From positions 453,430-517,429 of the forward strand of contig CAWACK010000010.1 in assembly GCA_963780545.1 (NCBI GenBank): a DNA stretch of 64,000 bases, in the 5' to 3' direction. The notes under the pieces are model-generated. The model saw only the letters and a list, made by a program, of their open reading frames with translations, did no database searches and had not been told where the DNA came from. Of the stretch, positions 34,680 through 42,876 are shown piece after piece; within the stretch, counting starts at the first letter, position 1; each line of letters opens with the position of its first letter. A program made the position numbers and the translations under genes. Source of the DNA: UBA8941 sp963780545. GTDB lineage: Archaea; Thermoproteota; Bathyarchaeia; TCS64.

Positions 34680-35112
34680 TCCAGTCCACGTTAACTTTCA
34701 GGGGTATTCCCTGTTCGACGCTCTTCGAAACTATGCAGAAGTCTTCGAAGAGAGCTATGCATCTTTCCATCTGACTGACATACTCTTTATCGATCTTGGG
34801 ACTAAGCTCGACAGAGACCTCCGTGATCCTCCATCTTCCCTTCTCGTTTCGGGTCATCTTGGCTTTAGCCCTCGTCTTCATGCCTTTAACAGGCGTCCTA
34901 GCCTTTTGTAGACAAAATAGAAGACTTGAGCTCAGGCAGTTGCCAATCGCCGCAGCAAGCAACATCGACGGATTTGGCCCAGTACCTTTCCCGAGAGGTT
35001 CTGCCTCATCGGTTAATAGGTTCTCAGCGCCGTCGTTTTGAAAGTCGATCCTGAATGAATAGTCTTGAAGCCTTTCCAGCTCAACTGTAACTGTCCTTTC
35101 TTCTGCACTCAA
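34669..35112 (-). CDS. OsmC/Ohr family protein
   Basis: A 147-residue OsmC-family protein. GPNPSMLLAAAIGNCLSSSL holds the first redox cysteine in the family helix, and EDFCIVSKSVEQGIPLKV holds the second. These two cysteines reduce organic hydroperoxides in characterised members. The N-terminal strands (VTVELERLQDYSFRIDF) include the family G-x-G turn at EPLGKGTGPNP. Start ATG 35112 fits. It converges with the TFS gene, with an overlap of 11 bases. It supports the peroxide-defence theme with the peroxiredoxin. Confidence 0.9.
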   Translation of the reverse strand: MSAEERTVTVELERLQDYSFRIDFQNDGAENLLTDEAEPLGKGTGPNPSMLLAAAIGNCLSSSLLFCLQKARTPVKGMKTRAKAKMTRNEKGRWRITEVSVELSPKIDKEYVSQMERCIALFEDFCIVSKSVEQGIPLKVNVDWINS

Positions 35113-35160
35113 CTCGATCTGCTTGAGAGGAGTCGTCGATGTTTAAGTCGGTTTTGTCCT

Positions 35161-35397
35161 TCAATCTAGGTCGATTTTGGGCTGAAATTCTTCTGGGTGG
35201 TCCTTCCTGTATTTTTCCTCGTATACGAAGCCTAGACCAAATAGGCTGAAACCGACTATGACGCAGCTCCAAGCGATCCATTCACTCGAGGTGTCTTTGG
35301 TCACCGTTACTTGGTATATTGTTGCTAAACTGATAATAGTGCAGAGGGCTGCGCCGAGGTACATTAGGTTCCAGAGCTTGAGGTATCTTCCAGCCAT
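35161..35397 (-). CDS. Small two-span membrane protein
   Basis: A 78-residue protein with two hydrophobic segments (LMYLGAALCTIISLATIY, residues 11-28, and WIAWSCVIVGFSLFGLGFVY, about 40-59), followed by a charged tail (EEKYRKDHPEEFQPK). No family is recognised. It is divergent from the flavin split-barrel gene with an 80-base gap and precedes osmC on the same strand by 48 bases, so it may share a transcript with it. The start ATG 35397 is the only good candidate. Confidence 0.65.
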   Translation of the reverse strand: MAGRYLKLWNLMYLGAALCTIISLATIYQVTVTKDTSSEWIAWSCVIVGFSLFGLGFVYEEKYRKDHPEEFQPKIDLD

Positions 35398-35477
35398 CGG
35401 CAGTCGATCAGATACCGATCTGGGCTGGATTTAACTTTCCCGATATCGTTAAAGGTGTTTGGTACTCTTCCTGAGCC

Positions 35478-35978
35478 ATGTCGAATATGAGAAGGAAGGA
35501 AAAGGAGATCACCGAGAAGGCCGTTTTGGAGGAGATCCTCCGAGAGCATGACATTGGAAGGCTTGCAACCTCGGTCGGTGATGAGCCCTACGTCGTACCA
35601 ATTAATTTCGTATACGCCGACGGAAAAGTGATCTTCCATAGCCATAAGGATGGCAGGAAAATGGCGAACATCTCCAAGAATCCACGAGTCTGCTTCGAGG
35701 TAGACTCGGGAGAGTTCGTCAAGGCTGAGAAACCCTGTGACTACACTTGGAGATATATGAGTGTTATAGTCAAGGGTAGGGCGAGTATAATCGAGGGACC
35801 TGAAAAGCGTCTCGCTGCACTTAGGAGGCTGAGCGACAAATACGCTCCAGGTAAGGGTCGCATGCTCAGCGCGGAGGATCTCAAAAAAAATCCACAATTA
35901 TCACTTATAGAGATAACCATCGAGGAAATAACGGGGAAGAAAAGCCCCGTTAAGTCTCCAGATACTTTGACCAATTAG
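35478..35978 (+). CDS. Pyridoxamine 5-phosphate oxidase-like flavin split-barrel protein
   Basis: This 166-residue protein has the FMN-binding split-barrel fold of the NimA/PPOX-like group. The typical start is LREHDIGRLATSVGDEPYVV, then PINFVYADGKVIFHSHKDGR and KMANISKNPRVCFEV, the family core that binds the flavin phosphate. Members include nitroimidazole reductases and F420- or FMN-dependent reductases, and the cofactor cannot be decided. ATG 35478 or 35487 could start it. It stands alone before the DRG GTPase gene. Confidence 0.87.
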   Translation: MSNMRRKEKEITEKAVLEEILREHDIGRLATSVGDEPYVVPINFVYADGKVIFHSHKDGRKMANISKNPRVCFEVDSGEFVKAEKPCDYTWRYMSVIVKGRASIIEGPEKRLAALRRLSDKYAPGKGRMLSAEDLKKNPQLSLIEITIEEITGKKSPVKSPDTLTN

Positions 35979-36060
35979 AAAGTAGGTTCGTGTTCGCAGG
36001 CTAAACTGAGTTTCAGGTCTCTGGAAACCTTTTTGAGGGGCGCATATCTGCTGGGTGGTA

Positions 36061-37164
36061 ATGGGTATCCCTGAGAAGATAAAACAAATCGAGGAAGAGA
36101 TGGCCCGCACTCAGATAAACAAGGCGACGGAGCGTCATCTCGGGATACTCAAAGCTCGACGAGCAAAGCTTATGCGTGAACAGGAAGAAGCGCAGATCAA
36201 GGCGAGCGGTAAAGGCGGGGACGACGGCTTTGCGGTCAAGAAGACTGGGGATGCCACGGTAGTTTTAATCGGGTTACCCAGCGTAGGCAAGTCGACAATT
36301 CTCAATAAAGTCACCAACGCGAAGTCCAAGGTAGGAGCCTACGACTTTACTACCCTAACCGTCGTACCGGGGCTCATGGAGTACCGTGGCTCAAAGATCC
36401 AGATCCTTGACCTTCCTGGAATCATCGCGGGAGCATCGCAAGGGAAGGGGCTTGGAAAGAGGGTCCTATCCGTAGCTAGGGCTGCGGACCTTGTCCTAAT
36501 CGTACTCGACGTCTTCCAACCCAGCGTTAAGCCTCTGCTAATGAAGGAGCTCCGTGAGATCGGTATAAGACCGGACGAGAGACCACCGAACGTCGTAATT
36601 GAAAAGACCCCTGTCGGTGGTGTATCCATTATTGCCCAAGTTCCGCTGACGAAGATCAGGAAGGAGACGATCCGGGACATACTGGCCGTTTATGGTTTTC
36701 ACAACGCCCGCGTTATGATACGCGAAGATATCAACGACGAGCAGCTCATCGATATCATCATGGCGAACAGGGTATATGTTCAGACATTCGCAGTGCTGAA
36801 TAAGATCGATATGATCGACTCGGATAGCCTCAGGAAGGTTCGAGAAGGGCTCGACTACTATGTCCTGCCTATCGCAGCCGAGTCTGGATTGAACATCGAT
36901 GAGTTCCGGGAGCAGCTTTACCAGAGACTGGAGTTCATCAGGATTTATATGAGGCCTAAGGGTGGAGAAACTGACTACAAGGAGCCGTTGATCGTCCGGA
37001 GTGACTATACGGTCGGGGACGTCTGTGATACCCTCCACAAGGCTCTGCGCGAGGAATTCAAATATGCGCAAGTTTGGGGGAGGAGTGTCAGGTTTGGTGG
37101 GCAGAAGGTTGGGCTCAACCATAAGTTGAAGGACGAGGACGTATTAACGTTCGTGACAAAGTGA
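36061..37164 (+). CDS. DRG-family GTP-binding protein with TGS domain
   Basis: A 367-residue Obg/DRG GTPase, linked in archaea and eukaryotes to ribosome function. An N-terminal helical region (EKIKQIEEEMARTQINKATE) precedes the G domain. The P-loop is LIGLPSVGKST, G2 lies near YDFTTLTVVPG, G3 is DLPGIIAGAS and G4 is NKIDM, with the DRG insertion between G3 and G4. The C-terminal TGS domain covers about residues 295-366 (EPLIVRSDYTVGDVCDTLHK). The start at ATG 36061 is preferred to GTG 36055 two codons upstream, as MGIPEKIKQIEEEM is the family beginning. Confidence 0.94.
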   Translation: MGIPEKIKQIEEEMARTQINKATERHLGILKARRAKLMREQEEAQIKASGKGGDDGFAVKKTGDATVVLIGLPSVGKSTILNKVTNAKSKVGAYDFTTLTVVPGLMEYRGSKIQILDLPGIIAGASQGKGLGKRVLSVARAADLVLIVLDVFQPSVKPLLMKELREIGIRPDERPPNVVIEKTPVGGVSIIAQVPLTKIRKETIRDILAVYGFHNARVMIREDINDEQLIDIIMANRVYVQTFAVLNKIDMIDSDSLRKVREGLDYYVLPIAAESGLNIDEFREQLYQRLEFIRIYMRPKGGETDYKEPLIVRSDYTVGDVCDTLHKALREEFKYAQVWGRSVRFGGQKVGLNHKLKDEDVLTFVTK

Positions 37165-37290
37165 CTCTGCTTTCTCTCTTATCCAGAGAACGTTTTAAGG
37201 TCTCTTTCTTAAAAGGAATTTGATCTTGAAATAAAACTTAAAACCGTTTCATGCGAACGGCTAAGAAATGGATTTGATGGCGAAAGCCAA

Positions 37291-37989
37291 CTAACCTCGT
37301 TTTAACACTCTCTTCTCCTTTGGAAGCTTTTCTGATGCATACCTTAATACGACGGCCGAGGTTCGAGGCCTCCACCTGAGAAGATATTCCCTAATTTCCT
37401 CGGGATGCTTCTTCGACGCCTCTTTTAGGAGCCAACCTGCGCCTTTCTGGACCATATCATCCTTGTCCTCCATTAATCTGTCAGTTATCCTAAATACGTC
37501 GTTGAGCATTTCCCCGCTCCTAGCTATTGGAACTAATGTTACGGCAGCGGCCCTTCTCCTCCATCGGTTCTCGGAGGTTGTCCACTCGAGAAGCCTTTCG
37601 ACAAGCCTCGGATCCTTCCTCACGGTCTCGGAGACGAGGATCGTGCACATTCCGTCTGTGTTTGCCCAGTTGTCAAGTGTGTCTACCCACTTGTCAAAGG
37701 TGTTAAAGTGCGCCGGTGTAAGATGCCTCTTCATCCGGGAGAGGAGGTAGTCGCTTACGACAGCGACCTCGAAAACCCCCTGTCTATGAAGCTCACCAGC
37801 AACTTCTACGGCTAGGGGTAGGTCTGTTTTCACACGTGGATAGAAGTTGTCAGCTATCTCTTTACACTGAGGCATTGATAGACCCCAGATCGTTATTGGT
37901 TCCTTGAAGAAGTGTTTAGTACTCTCTAACTTCCCACCATCGTAGTGCTTGTGTACTTCCTTTATGATCTCCTCGGTGAGAACGTTCAA
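37291..37989 (-). CDS. AlkD-like DNA alkylation repair (HEAT-repeat) protein
   Basis: The 232-residue all-helical protein resembles the AlkD/ALK family of HEAT-repeat DNA glycosylases, which remove alkylated bases. Typical segments are LSMPQCKEIADNFYPRV, FEVAVVSDYLLSRMKRHLTP, the WVDTLDNWANTDGMCTILV repeat with its conserved Trp-Asp pair, and RWRRRAAAVTLVPIARSG. The catalytic Asp of AlkD would lie in the DNWANTD region. It is encoded six bases downstream of an FRD-type flavoprotein gene on the same strand, so they share a transcript, though their functions do not obviously match. Confidence 0.85.
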   Translation of the reverse strand: MNVLTEEIIKEVHKHYDGGKLESTKHFFKEPITIWGLSMPQCKEIADNFYPRVKTDLPLAVEVAGELHRQGVFEVAVVSDYLLSRMKRHLTPAHFNTFDKWVDTLDNWANTDGMCTILVSETVRKDPRLVERLLEWTTSENRWRRRAAAVTLVPIARSGEMLNDVFRITDRLMEDKDDMVQKGAGWLLKEASKKHPEEIREYLLRWRPRTSAVVLRYASEKLPKEKRVLKRG

Positions 37990-37995
37990 GGCACT

Positions 37996-39585
37996 TTACA
38001 CCGTAAAACTGAGGGCTCCTTTCTCGGAGAGGCTGATGTTTACAGGCTTTAGCCATTTAGAGTCTTCCTGCGGGTAGTCGGTTCGGTAGTGGGCGCCGCG
38101 ACTTTCCTTCCTCTGCATCGCGGACATTATGATCATCTCCGCTGTCTGTAATGCCATTGGGGTCTCGAGTGCGACGAGCATTTCTCTTCCATTTGTGGCT
38201 GCTATTCTATCAGTCATCATCTTGAGATCAAAGACCTCCTCGAAGGCCTCAGCGAGACTGGCACTGTTCCTTATGATTCCCGCCTTCATCCACATCACTT
38301 CCTTGAGGCGATCCATGATATCATGAGGACTGTAGCCCTGCTCTCGACTCATGATCGAATCGTATCGAGTTGACTCGGGTTCGGCTGATTTGCGGACTTC
38401 TTCTTTTTTCGCATTTTTTGCGTAGACAGAGGCAGCGGCTCCAGCTCTGGCGCCGAAGACGAGAATTTCCGTGAGGGCATTCCCGCCATGCCTATTGGCT
38501 CCATGGATCCCACCGACGACTTCCCCAGCCGCGTAGAGACCGGGTACACCGGTATATCCATGCTCATCGATGATGAGGCCACCCATACAGAAATGGCAAA
38601 CGGGTGCGACCCTGAATGGCTTCTCGGCGGCTCGGAGCTTTTCGATGAGGAGTCGGATGATACCGTCCCCTGCGATTTGTTCGTCACTTCGCCTCTTGAA
38701 AACTTCCCGAGCGTCGATTAGAACGGCTCCGTCAACCCCTCCACCTTGAGTTATCTCGGTCATGACTGCCCTGCTCAGGAGGTCTCTGCTCTTCAGCACA
38801 TATGGGCGGGTCTTAAGCCCGTACTTCTGAGGTATGTCCTCACCGAGGCTGTTGATGATCCTCCCCTCCTCAGAGATGGAGCCTCCAATTAGATAGGGCG
38901 GTTGTCCAGGCTCCGCAAGGGCGAGTGGAAAAAACTGGACAAACTCCATGTCCCTGAGCCTCGCCCCTGCATGTAGGCCAATACTGTAGCCATCGCCAGT
39001 TGTCCTGACGGGACAGTCACTCCTCTTAAAGATGGCTCCGGCACCACCTGTAGCGAGGACAATTGCCTTCGTCGAGAAGATAATAGGCTCCTCCTTCTTT
39101 ACATCGAAACCGACAGCGCCGACGACTCGGTCTCCCTTTTTGAGGAGGCGTGTGACTACTACATTATCGATGAACTCTACATCCTTGGATTGGGCGTACT
39201 CAACCATCGGCTTCGTTATCCCAAGTCCCATCAACGTAGGTATCGAACCGACTGAGGCACCAGCCCTATGGACACGGACTTCTACACCATAACTCCGTAG
39301 CTCGAGGACTCGCTCGGGCCCCTCCTTAGAGAAGACCTCAACGAGGCGCCTGTCATTAAGCCCTTTTCCGACCTCAATGGTGTCTTTTGCATGCTCTTCA
39401 GGTGTCAGTCCCTCAAGGGCGGCTCTGAAGCCGCCTCCTGAAACTACGGTGCAATTGTTCATCCCAGCCGGCGCCTTAGAAACGATTGCCACCCCCAGTC
39501 CTTGGTTCTTAACTTCAATTGCGGCCCTTAGGCCTGCTCCGCCTGAGCCTAGGATCAGGATATCGGTGACAACGATGTGAGCCAT
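37996..39585 (-). CDS. Fumarate reductase/succinate dehydrogenase-type flavoprotein
   Basis: A 529-residue flavoprotein of the FRD/SDH/L-aspartate oxidase family. The FAD fold starts TDILILGSGGAGLRAAIEV and includes VLATGGAGAIFKRSD. APVCHFCMGGLIIDEHG corresponds to the family H-x-x-GG catalytic region and GGIHGANRHGGNALTEI binds FAD near the C-terminal part of that domain. MQRKESRGAHYRTDYP near the end is the typical SRG-HxR-DxP motif with the active-site arginine. No iron-sulfur subunit or membrane anchor gene is adjacent, so it may work with an unlinked partner or as a stand-alone reductase. It starts at ATG 39585, just 31 bases after a possible upstream gene. Confidence 0.9.
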   Translation of the reverse strand: MAHIVVTDILILGSGGAGLRAAIEVKNQGLGVAIVSKAPAGMNNCTVVSGGGFRAALEGLTPEEHAKDTIEVGKGLNDRRLVEVFSKEGPERVLELRSYGVEVRVHRAGASVGSIPTLMGLGITKPMVEYAQSKDVEFIDNVVVTRLLKKGDRVVGAVGFDVKKEEPIIFSTKAIVLATGGAGAIFKRSDCPVRTTGDGYSIGLHAGARLRDMEFVQFFPLALAEPGQPPYLIGGSISEEGRIINSLGEDIPQKYGLKTRPYVLKSRDLLSRAVMTEITQGGGVDGAVLIDAREVFKRRSDEQIAGDGIIRLLIEKLRAAEKPFRVAPVCHFCMGGLIIDEHGYTGVPGLYAAGEVVGGIHGANRHGGNALTEILVFGARAGAAASVYAKNAKKEEVRKSAEPESTRYDSIMSREQGYSPHDIMDRLKEVMWMKAGIIRNSASLAEAFEEVFDLKMMTDRIAATNGREMLVALETPMALQTAEMIIMSAMQRKESRGAHYRTDYPQEDSKWLKPVNISLSEKGALSFTV

Positions 39586-39616
39586 GTTTAAGGAAAGCGC
39601 TAGCTGAATAAAACGG

Positions 39617-40090
39617 CTACTCGGCGAGGTAGACTCGCTCTAGGCAGATCCCCTCAATCGATTCACGGGCTATGACGTTCTCAACTCTCAGTCTAGGGTC
39701 GAATTCTAGTAAGGTCGCTTGAATCGCTGGGAGTGTGAGGTTGCTACAGAGTCCTTTAAGGAATATGCCACAGTCGACTCCGACGTCTAGAAAAGCCTCG
39801 TGGAAAGGGCAGCGGCGTACGAGAAAGGTGACACTCCTATCCTCTCTCTTGTGTACACTGACCTCGGCTCCGGCGTCCTCCATAAAGCGATGGTAAATCT
39901 CAGCTCCAGTCTCAAGCGGCTGGAGTCCCCCAGGAATATGCCTCCTCATCTCCTCAGATATGATGATTCCCTGCCTCCTCGCCGCTTCCATCAGTTTATC
40001 CAGAGACGGCTGGGTCCCGAGGTCCTTGATAACCTCAATAACATAGAGTGTGAGAAGTGCGTAGCCTCTTCGGACCCCGATGACTGACAT
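39617..40090 (-). CDS. Cys-rich protein, L-2-amino-thiazoline-4-carboxylate hydrolase-like
   Basis: The 157-residue protein contains RRCPFHEAFLDVGVDCGIF and KGLCSNLTLPAIQATLLEFD then ESIEGICLERVYLAE. This pattern (a CPF motif, a Cys before a proline-rich turn, FDP, and a CLE end) is like proteins annotated as L-2-amino-thiazoline-4-carboxylic acid hydrolase domain, a loosely defined group frequent in anaerobes. Four Cys are spaced as if for a metal or cluster. Function is not established. It is upstream of the FRD-type gene on the same strand (31 bases), so it may supply or bind a cofactor for that flavoprotein; this is speculation. Confidence 0.6.
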   Translation of the reverse strand: MSVIGVRRGYALLTLYVIEVIKDLGTQPSLDKLMEAARRQGIIISEEMRRHIPGGLQPLETGAEIYHRFMEDAGAEVSVHKREDRSVTFLVRRCPFHEAFLDVGVDCGIFLKGLCSNLTLPAIQATLLEFDPRLRVENVIARESIEGICLERVYLAE

Positions 40091-40309
40091 ACGGGAGGCA
40101 ATCTGTGCAGCGAGGCATTAAACCTCACGCTTCTGAAGCGAAAACTTGTCTATTCTTATATGCACCTACTATCTTGGAAGGCATTTTAGGCTCCTAGTCT
40201 TAAACGACTTGGATCCACTTTTTGGCTTATTTATTTTTAACAAGTGCACATCACCTGAAAATTATTATTTGTGGTAATAATCAAATTTTGACTGTTAAAA
40301 AAAATGTGA

Positions 40310-40486
40310 TTATAGTATTACAGGGTCACAGAGGTTCTTTTCGCTTGCAGCTGCCCTCCCACAGATCCTACAAATGTATTTAGGGTTTCTAACAAGCTGC
40401 TTGTAGTCGTCTAACTCGGTTCCTTCAGCGACTAGACTGCAAAGGTGTTGGTCGTGGTTCACGTGGAGCTTCTCATATAATGGCAT
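40310..40486 (-). CDS. Small zinc-binding protein, conserved type
   Basis: A short gene of 58 codons on the minus strand from ATG 40486 to TAA 40310. The protein has MPLYEKLHVNHDQHLCSLVA then NPKYICRICGRAAASEKNLC. Four Cys and two His suggest a zinc site. The YICRICGRAAASEKNLCDP ending looks like a small conserved archaeal zinc-ribbon protein I have seen beside methanogen genes, but no role is known. A TATA-like stretch near 40527-40536 precedes it. An inverted repeat lies just past its stop. Confidence 0.7.
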   Translation of the reverse strand: MPLYEKLHVNHDQHLCSLVAEGTELDDYKQLVRNPKYICRICGRAAASEKNLCDPVIL

Positions 40487-40645
40487 TCCTCAATCCTCGA
40501 TTCGTCATGAGGAAGGGATGAAGATAAATCTTAATTCATACGAGTCGGTGGCAACACGGGACTTTTAGGGGAATCATGTTCAAAGAGATGCCTTTTTCGT
40601 TTCAGAAGAGGGATCTTAGGAGATAGCCAAGTTTCTTTAATAAAA

Positions 40646-40673
40646 AATAATATTAAACTGAGAAAATATTATT
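40646..40673 (+). promoter_or_regulatory. Inverted repeat operator candidate upstream of nikR-like gene
   Basis: AATAATATT at 40646-40654 and AATATTATT at 40665-40673 form a perfect 9-base inverted repeat with a 10-base spacer, ending 13 bases before the ATG at 40687. It overlaps the region where the TATA box and start site should lie (CTTTAATAAA near 40635-40645). The dyad resembles the AT-rich recognition sites reported for epsilonproteobacterial NikR. Autoregulation by the encoded protein is the simplest reading. Confidence 0.6.
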
Positions 40674-40686
40674 AAGTGTGATTTAG

Positions 40687-41070
40687 ATGCCCGTCGTGAG
40701 TATTTCTCTAAACCGTCAGCTACTCGATGATCTTGAAAAACTCCAAACTGAACTTGGCTACTCTGGTCGCTCGGAAGTCATGAGAGCTGCAATAAGACTC
40801 TTACTGACAGACGGAAGGGAGAAGCAGCAGCTTACTGGAAATGTAAATGGTCTCCTTCTCGCAATTCACAGCCACGAGGCAGAGCATCACGTAACACAGA
40901 TTAAGGGGAGATACCTCGACGTTATACACACCCAGCTCCACAACAGGTTTCGCGAGGGAAAGTGCATGGAACTTTTCATCCTCGATGGGGACGCACGGAG
41001 AATTAGGGAGCTCGCTACTGAGCTCCAAAGGAATGAGGAAAACGAATATGTAAAACTCATCATAATCTGA
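40687..41070 (+). CDS. NikR-like ribbon-helix-helix regulator
   Basis: A 127-residue NikR-family protein. The ribbon-helix-helix DNA-binding part is PVVSISLNRQLLDDLEKLQ then GRSEVMRAAIRLLL, residues 3-40. The C-terminal ACT-like domain runs from GLLLAIHSHEAEHHVTQI to ENEYVKLIII. In NikR the nickel site uses H76, H87, H89 and C95. By a gapless comparison from memory, this protein keeps the second His (in HTQLHNRF) and the Cys (in EGKCMELF), but the first and third His positions hold Gly and Arg. The metal site is therefore altered, though HSHEAEHHV is rich in His. Target metal may differ from nickel. Confidence 0.85.
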   Translation: MPVVSISLNRQLLDDLEKLQTELGYSGRSEVMRAAIRLLLTDGREKQQLTGNVNGLLLAIHSHEAEHHVTQIKGRYLDVIHTQLHNRFREGKCMELFILDGDARRIRELATELQRNEENEYVKLIII

Positions 41071-41206
41071 TTCCCGTATTTCGTAAGGATTCGTAGAGCC
41101 ACGACTTCTACGGTACCGGCAGGTAACCCGCCATCATTTTGAACATCGGCGCGGCGTGAAGTAGCTTCGCGTCACCTTTAAATCGCTTCGTTAACCGGTA
41201 TCCAAT

Positions 41207-41818
41207 ATGAAGTTTCTCGAGGCTGATGACGAGGGCATAAAGGCTGCGGCCTTCCTCCTGCGCGAGGGGGGTGTTGTCGTCTACCCTACGGAGACTGTCT
41301 ATGGCCTCGGATGCGTTCCCTCAGATCCTGATGCGGCTCAGAGGGTGTGTGAGATAAAGCAACGCGCTGATAAACCTCTCCCCCTAATTTGTTCTGATAT
41401 TGAGGCGGCGAGGAAAGTGGTTGAAATGACGCCGGCTGCAGAGAGGCTCGCTGCAAGGTTCTGGCCGGGTCCACTTACCATTGTGCTCCCCTCCAAGGTC
41501 AAGTATAGTATGTGGGTCAACCATGGAGCAAGTACCCTTGGCGTCAGAGTTACTGAACATCCGGTGGCGAGGAAGCTCTCTCAGCTCTCTGGCGGAGTTA
41601 TTGTAAGCACGAGCGCTAACATCTCCGGCGATGAACCTGCAAAGTCGGCTCAAGAAGCTAAAGAAATATTTGGAAACAAGGTAGATATTATCCTCGATGG
41701 CGGTCTTTCACCTCGTACCGAATCGTCCACCGTAGTCGACCTGAGTAGCGATGAGATCTGGCTCCTAAGAAAGGGTCCAATAAGTGGTGAGCAGATAATG
41801 GAGGCGCTACGCGCCTAG
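41207..41818 (+). CDS. Threonylcarbamoyl-AMP synthase (Sua5/YrdC/TsaC)
   Basis: This 203-residue YrdC-domain protein makes threonylcarbamoyl-AMP from threonine, bicarbonate and ATP, the first step of the tRNA t6A modification. Family motifs are VVVYPTETVYGLGCVP, the KQRADKPLPLI binding segment, LTIVLPSKV and VSTSANISGDEPA. It has the YrdC domain only, without the C-terminal Sua5 extension. A CTTTAAAT box at 41176-41183 is centred 27 bases before ATG 41207, so a leaderless transcript is likely. Another t6A gene, the KEOPS subunit Cgi121, lies about 1.6 kb downstream on the opposite strand. Confidence 0.94.
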   Translation: MKFLEADDEGIKAAAFLLREGGVVVYPTETVYGLGCVPSDPDAAQRVCEIKQRADKPLPLICSDIEAARKVVEMTPAAERLAARFWPGPLTIVLPSKVKYSMWVNHGASTLGVRVTEHPVARKLSQLSGGVIVSTSANISGDEPAKSAQEAKEIFGNKVDIILDGGLSPRTESSTVVDLSSDEIWLLRKGPISGEQIMEALRA

Positions 41819-42699
41819 AGCTTCCAGCCTTTGGGAACTAGCTTGGCAACATTAACGTTCATCGGCGCCCCTAGAGCATTTGCAACAGGAATGCACTTCG
41901 TCCTTAAGACATACATCAAAGGGCAAGGGGCTGGGACCTCGGTCAATGTTTCCCAGTTCGCCATCCCCTTCGCTATTATAACGTCGGATCCATAATAGTG
42001 ACTATTGAAATCTTCCGAGGTTTCAGCGAGATTTACACCGATCGAGTCGGCTCCCGTGGTGATTACTTCATCAGCCTCTTCGGTCATCCCAACGGCCTCA
42101 GCATCCCTTGTCAAGGCATCATTGAGGCTTGGTCCCGCTTTTACGGCGACTGTGACTACACATTTAATCCTCCGGAGTTCCCGGACGATGAGCTTGTCGA
42201 AGGCTATTTCTCCAGCATTGTCGGTGAGAATAAGTACCTTCTTACCCGGTTTGAGCAACCTCCTCAGTTTCTCGGAGTCATCGATGTAGAAGCTCTCCTC
42301 CAGCCCCTTAAGCGCCTCCTCAATGTCTGCGTTGTGTCCGGGGACATCGAATTCGATGACATTACCTATGCAGGCGACTTTGAGGGCGGCGTATAGGCGT
42401 TTAGATTTTGGCTTTGATTCGACGTATTTCTCCATTCGTGGGAGAATCTTAAGAGCCTGTTCATTCGATTTGGTTTTGAGGTCAACGTAAGGGTCTGAGC
42501 AACCTGTGGAGTCCTTGATAACCCTGCAGCGTTCAGCGCCGATGAAGCTGGGTACAGCTTCAAGGCTGTACTTCTCCCCCATCATCCTAAGGAGCCCCGT
42601 CATTGCTTCAATTCTCTTCGCTTCATCTTCAGTGGACCTCTGTATAATCTTGTAGCCTCTATGCATTATGCAGTAGCCGCAGTCGGAGCCAACCTTCAT
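41815..42699 (-). CDS. DUF89 (ARMT1-like) metal-dependent phosphatase
   Basis: A protein of about 294 residues of the DUF89 family, metal-dependent phosphatases that remove damaged or unwanted sugar phosphates. The N-terminus MKVGSDCGYCIMHRGYKI has the paired cysteines typical of archaeal members. The metal-binding core is KVLILTDNAGEIAFDKLI (D-N-x-G-E), followed by the Lys/Asn positions in VKAGPSLNDALT and the DVIIAKGMANWETL segment. Although the frame is open to 42735, MKVGSDC at ATG 42699 is the family start. The stop overlaps that of the convergent Sua5 gene by four bases. The substrate is unknown. Confidence 0.9.
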   Translation of the reverse strand: MKVGSDCGYCIMHRGYKIIQRSTEDEAKRIEAMTGLLRMMGEKYSLEAVPSFIGAERCRVIKDSTGCSDPYVDLKTKSNEQALKILPRMEKYVESKPKSKRLYAALKVACIGNVIEFDVPGHNADIEEALKGLEESFYIDDSEKLRRLLKPGKKVLILTDNAGEIAFDKLIVRELRRIKCVVTVAVKAGPSLNDALTRDAEAVGMTEEADEVITTGADSIGVNLAETSEDFNSHYYGSDVIIAKGMANWETLTEVPAPCPLMYVLRTKCIPVANALGAPMNVNVAKLVPKGWKL

Positions 42700-42876
42700 A
42701 GTGTTAACCTTAGAGGTTCCCTGATTCGGCTGCATATATGGTTTCAGTGAGCGGTCTTAGTGGTTTGGTTAGGTTTCTATCCTGTTTCGCGCACGCATTA
42801 GATGTGAGCTGCTTGGTCCTCATCGCTTCGGGGATAAACTTTTCAGCGGGTTATCCAGTTAGCCACCCAACGGTGA

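Noticed and set aside
41095..41118. Hairpin CGTAGA/TCTACG between nikR-like and Sua5 genes, considered as RNA gene
   Set aside because: Short isolated stem without further structure; no tRNA or guide RNA features.
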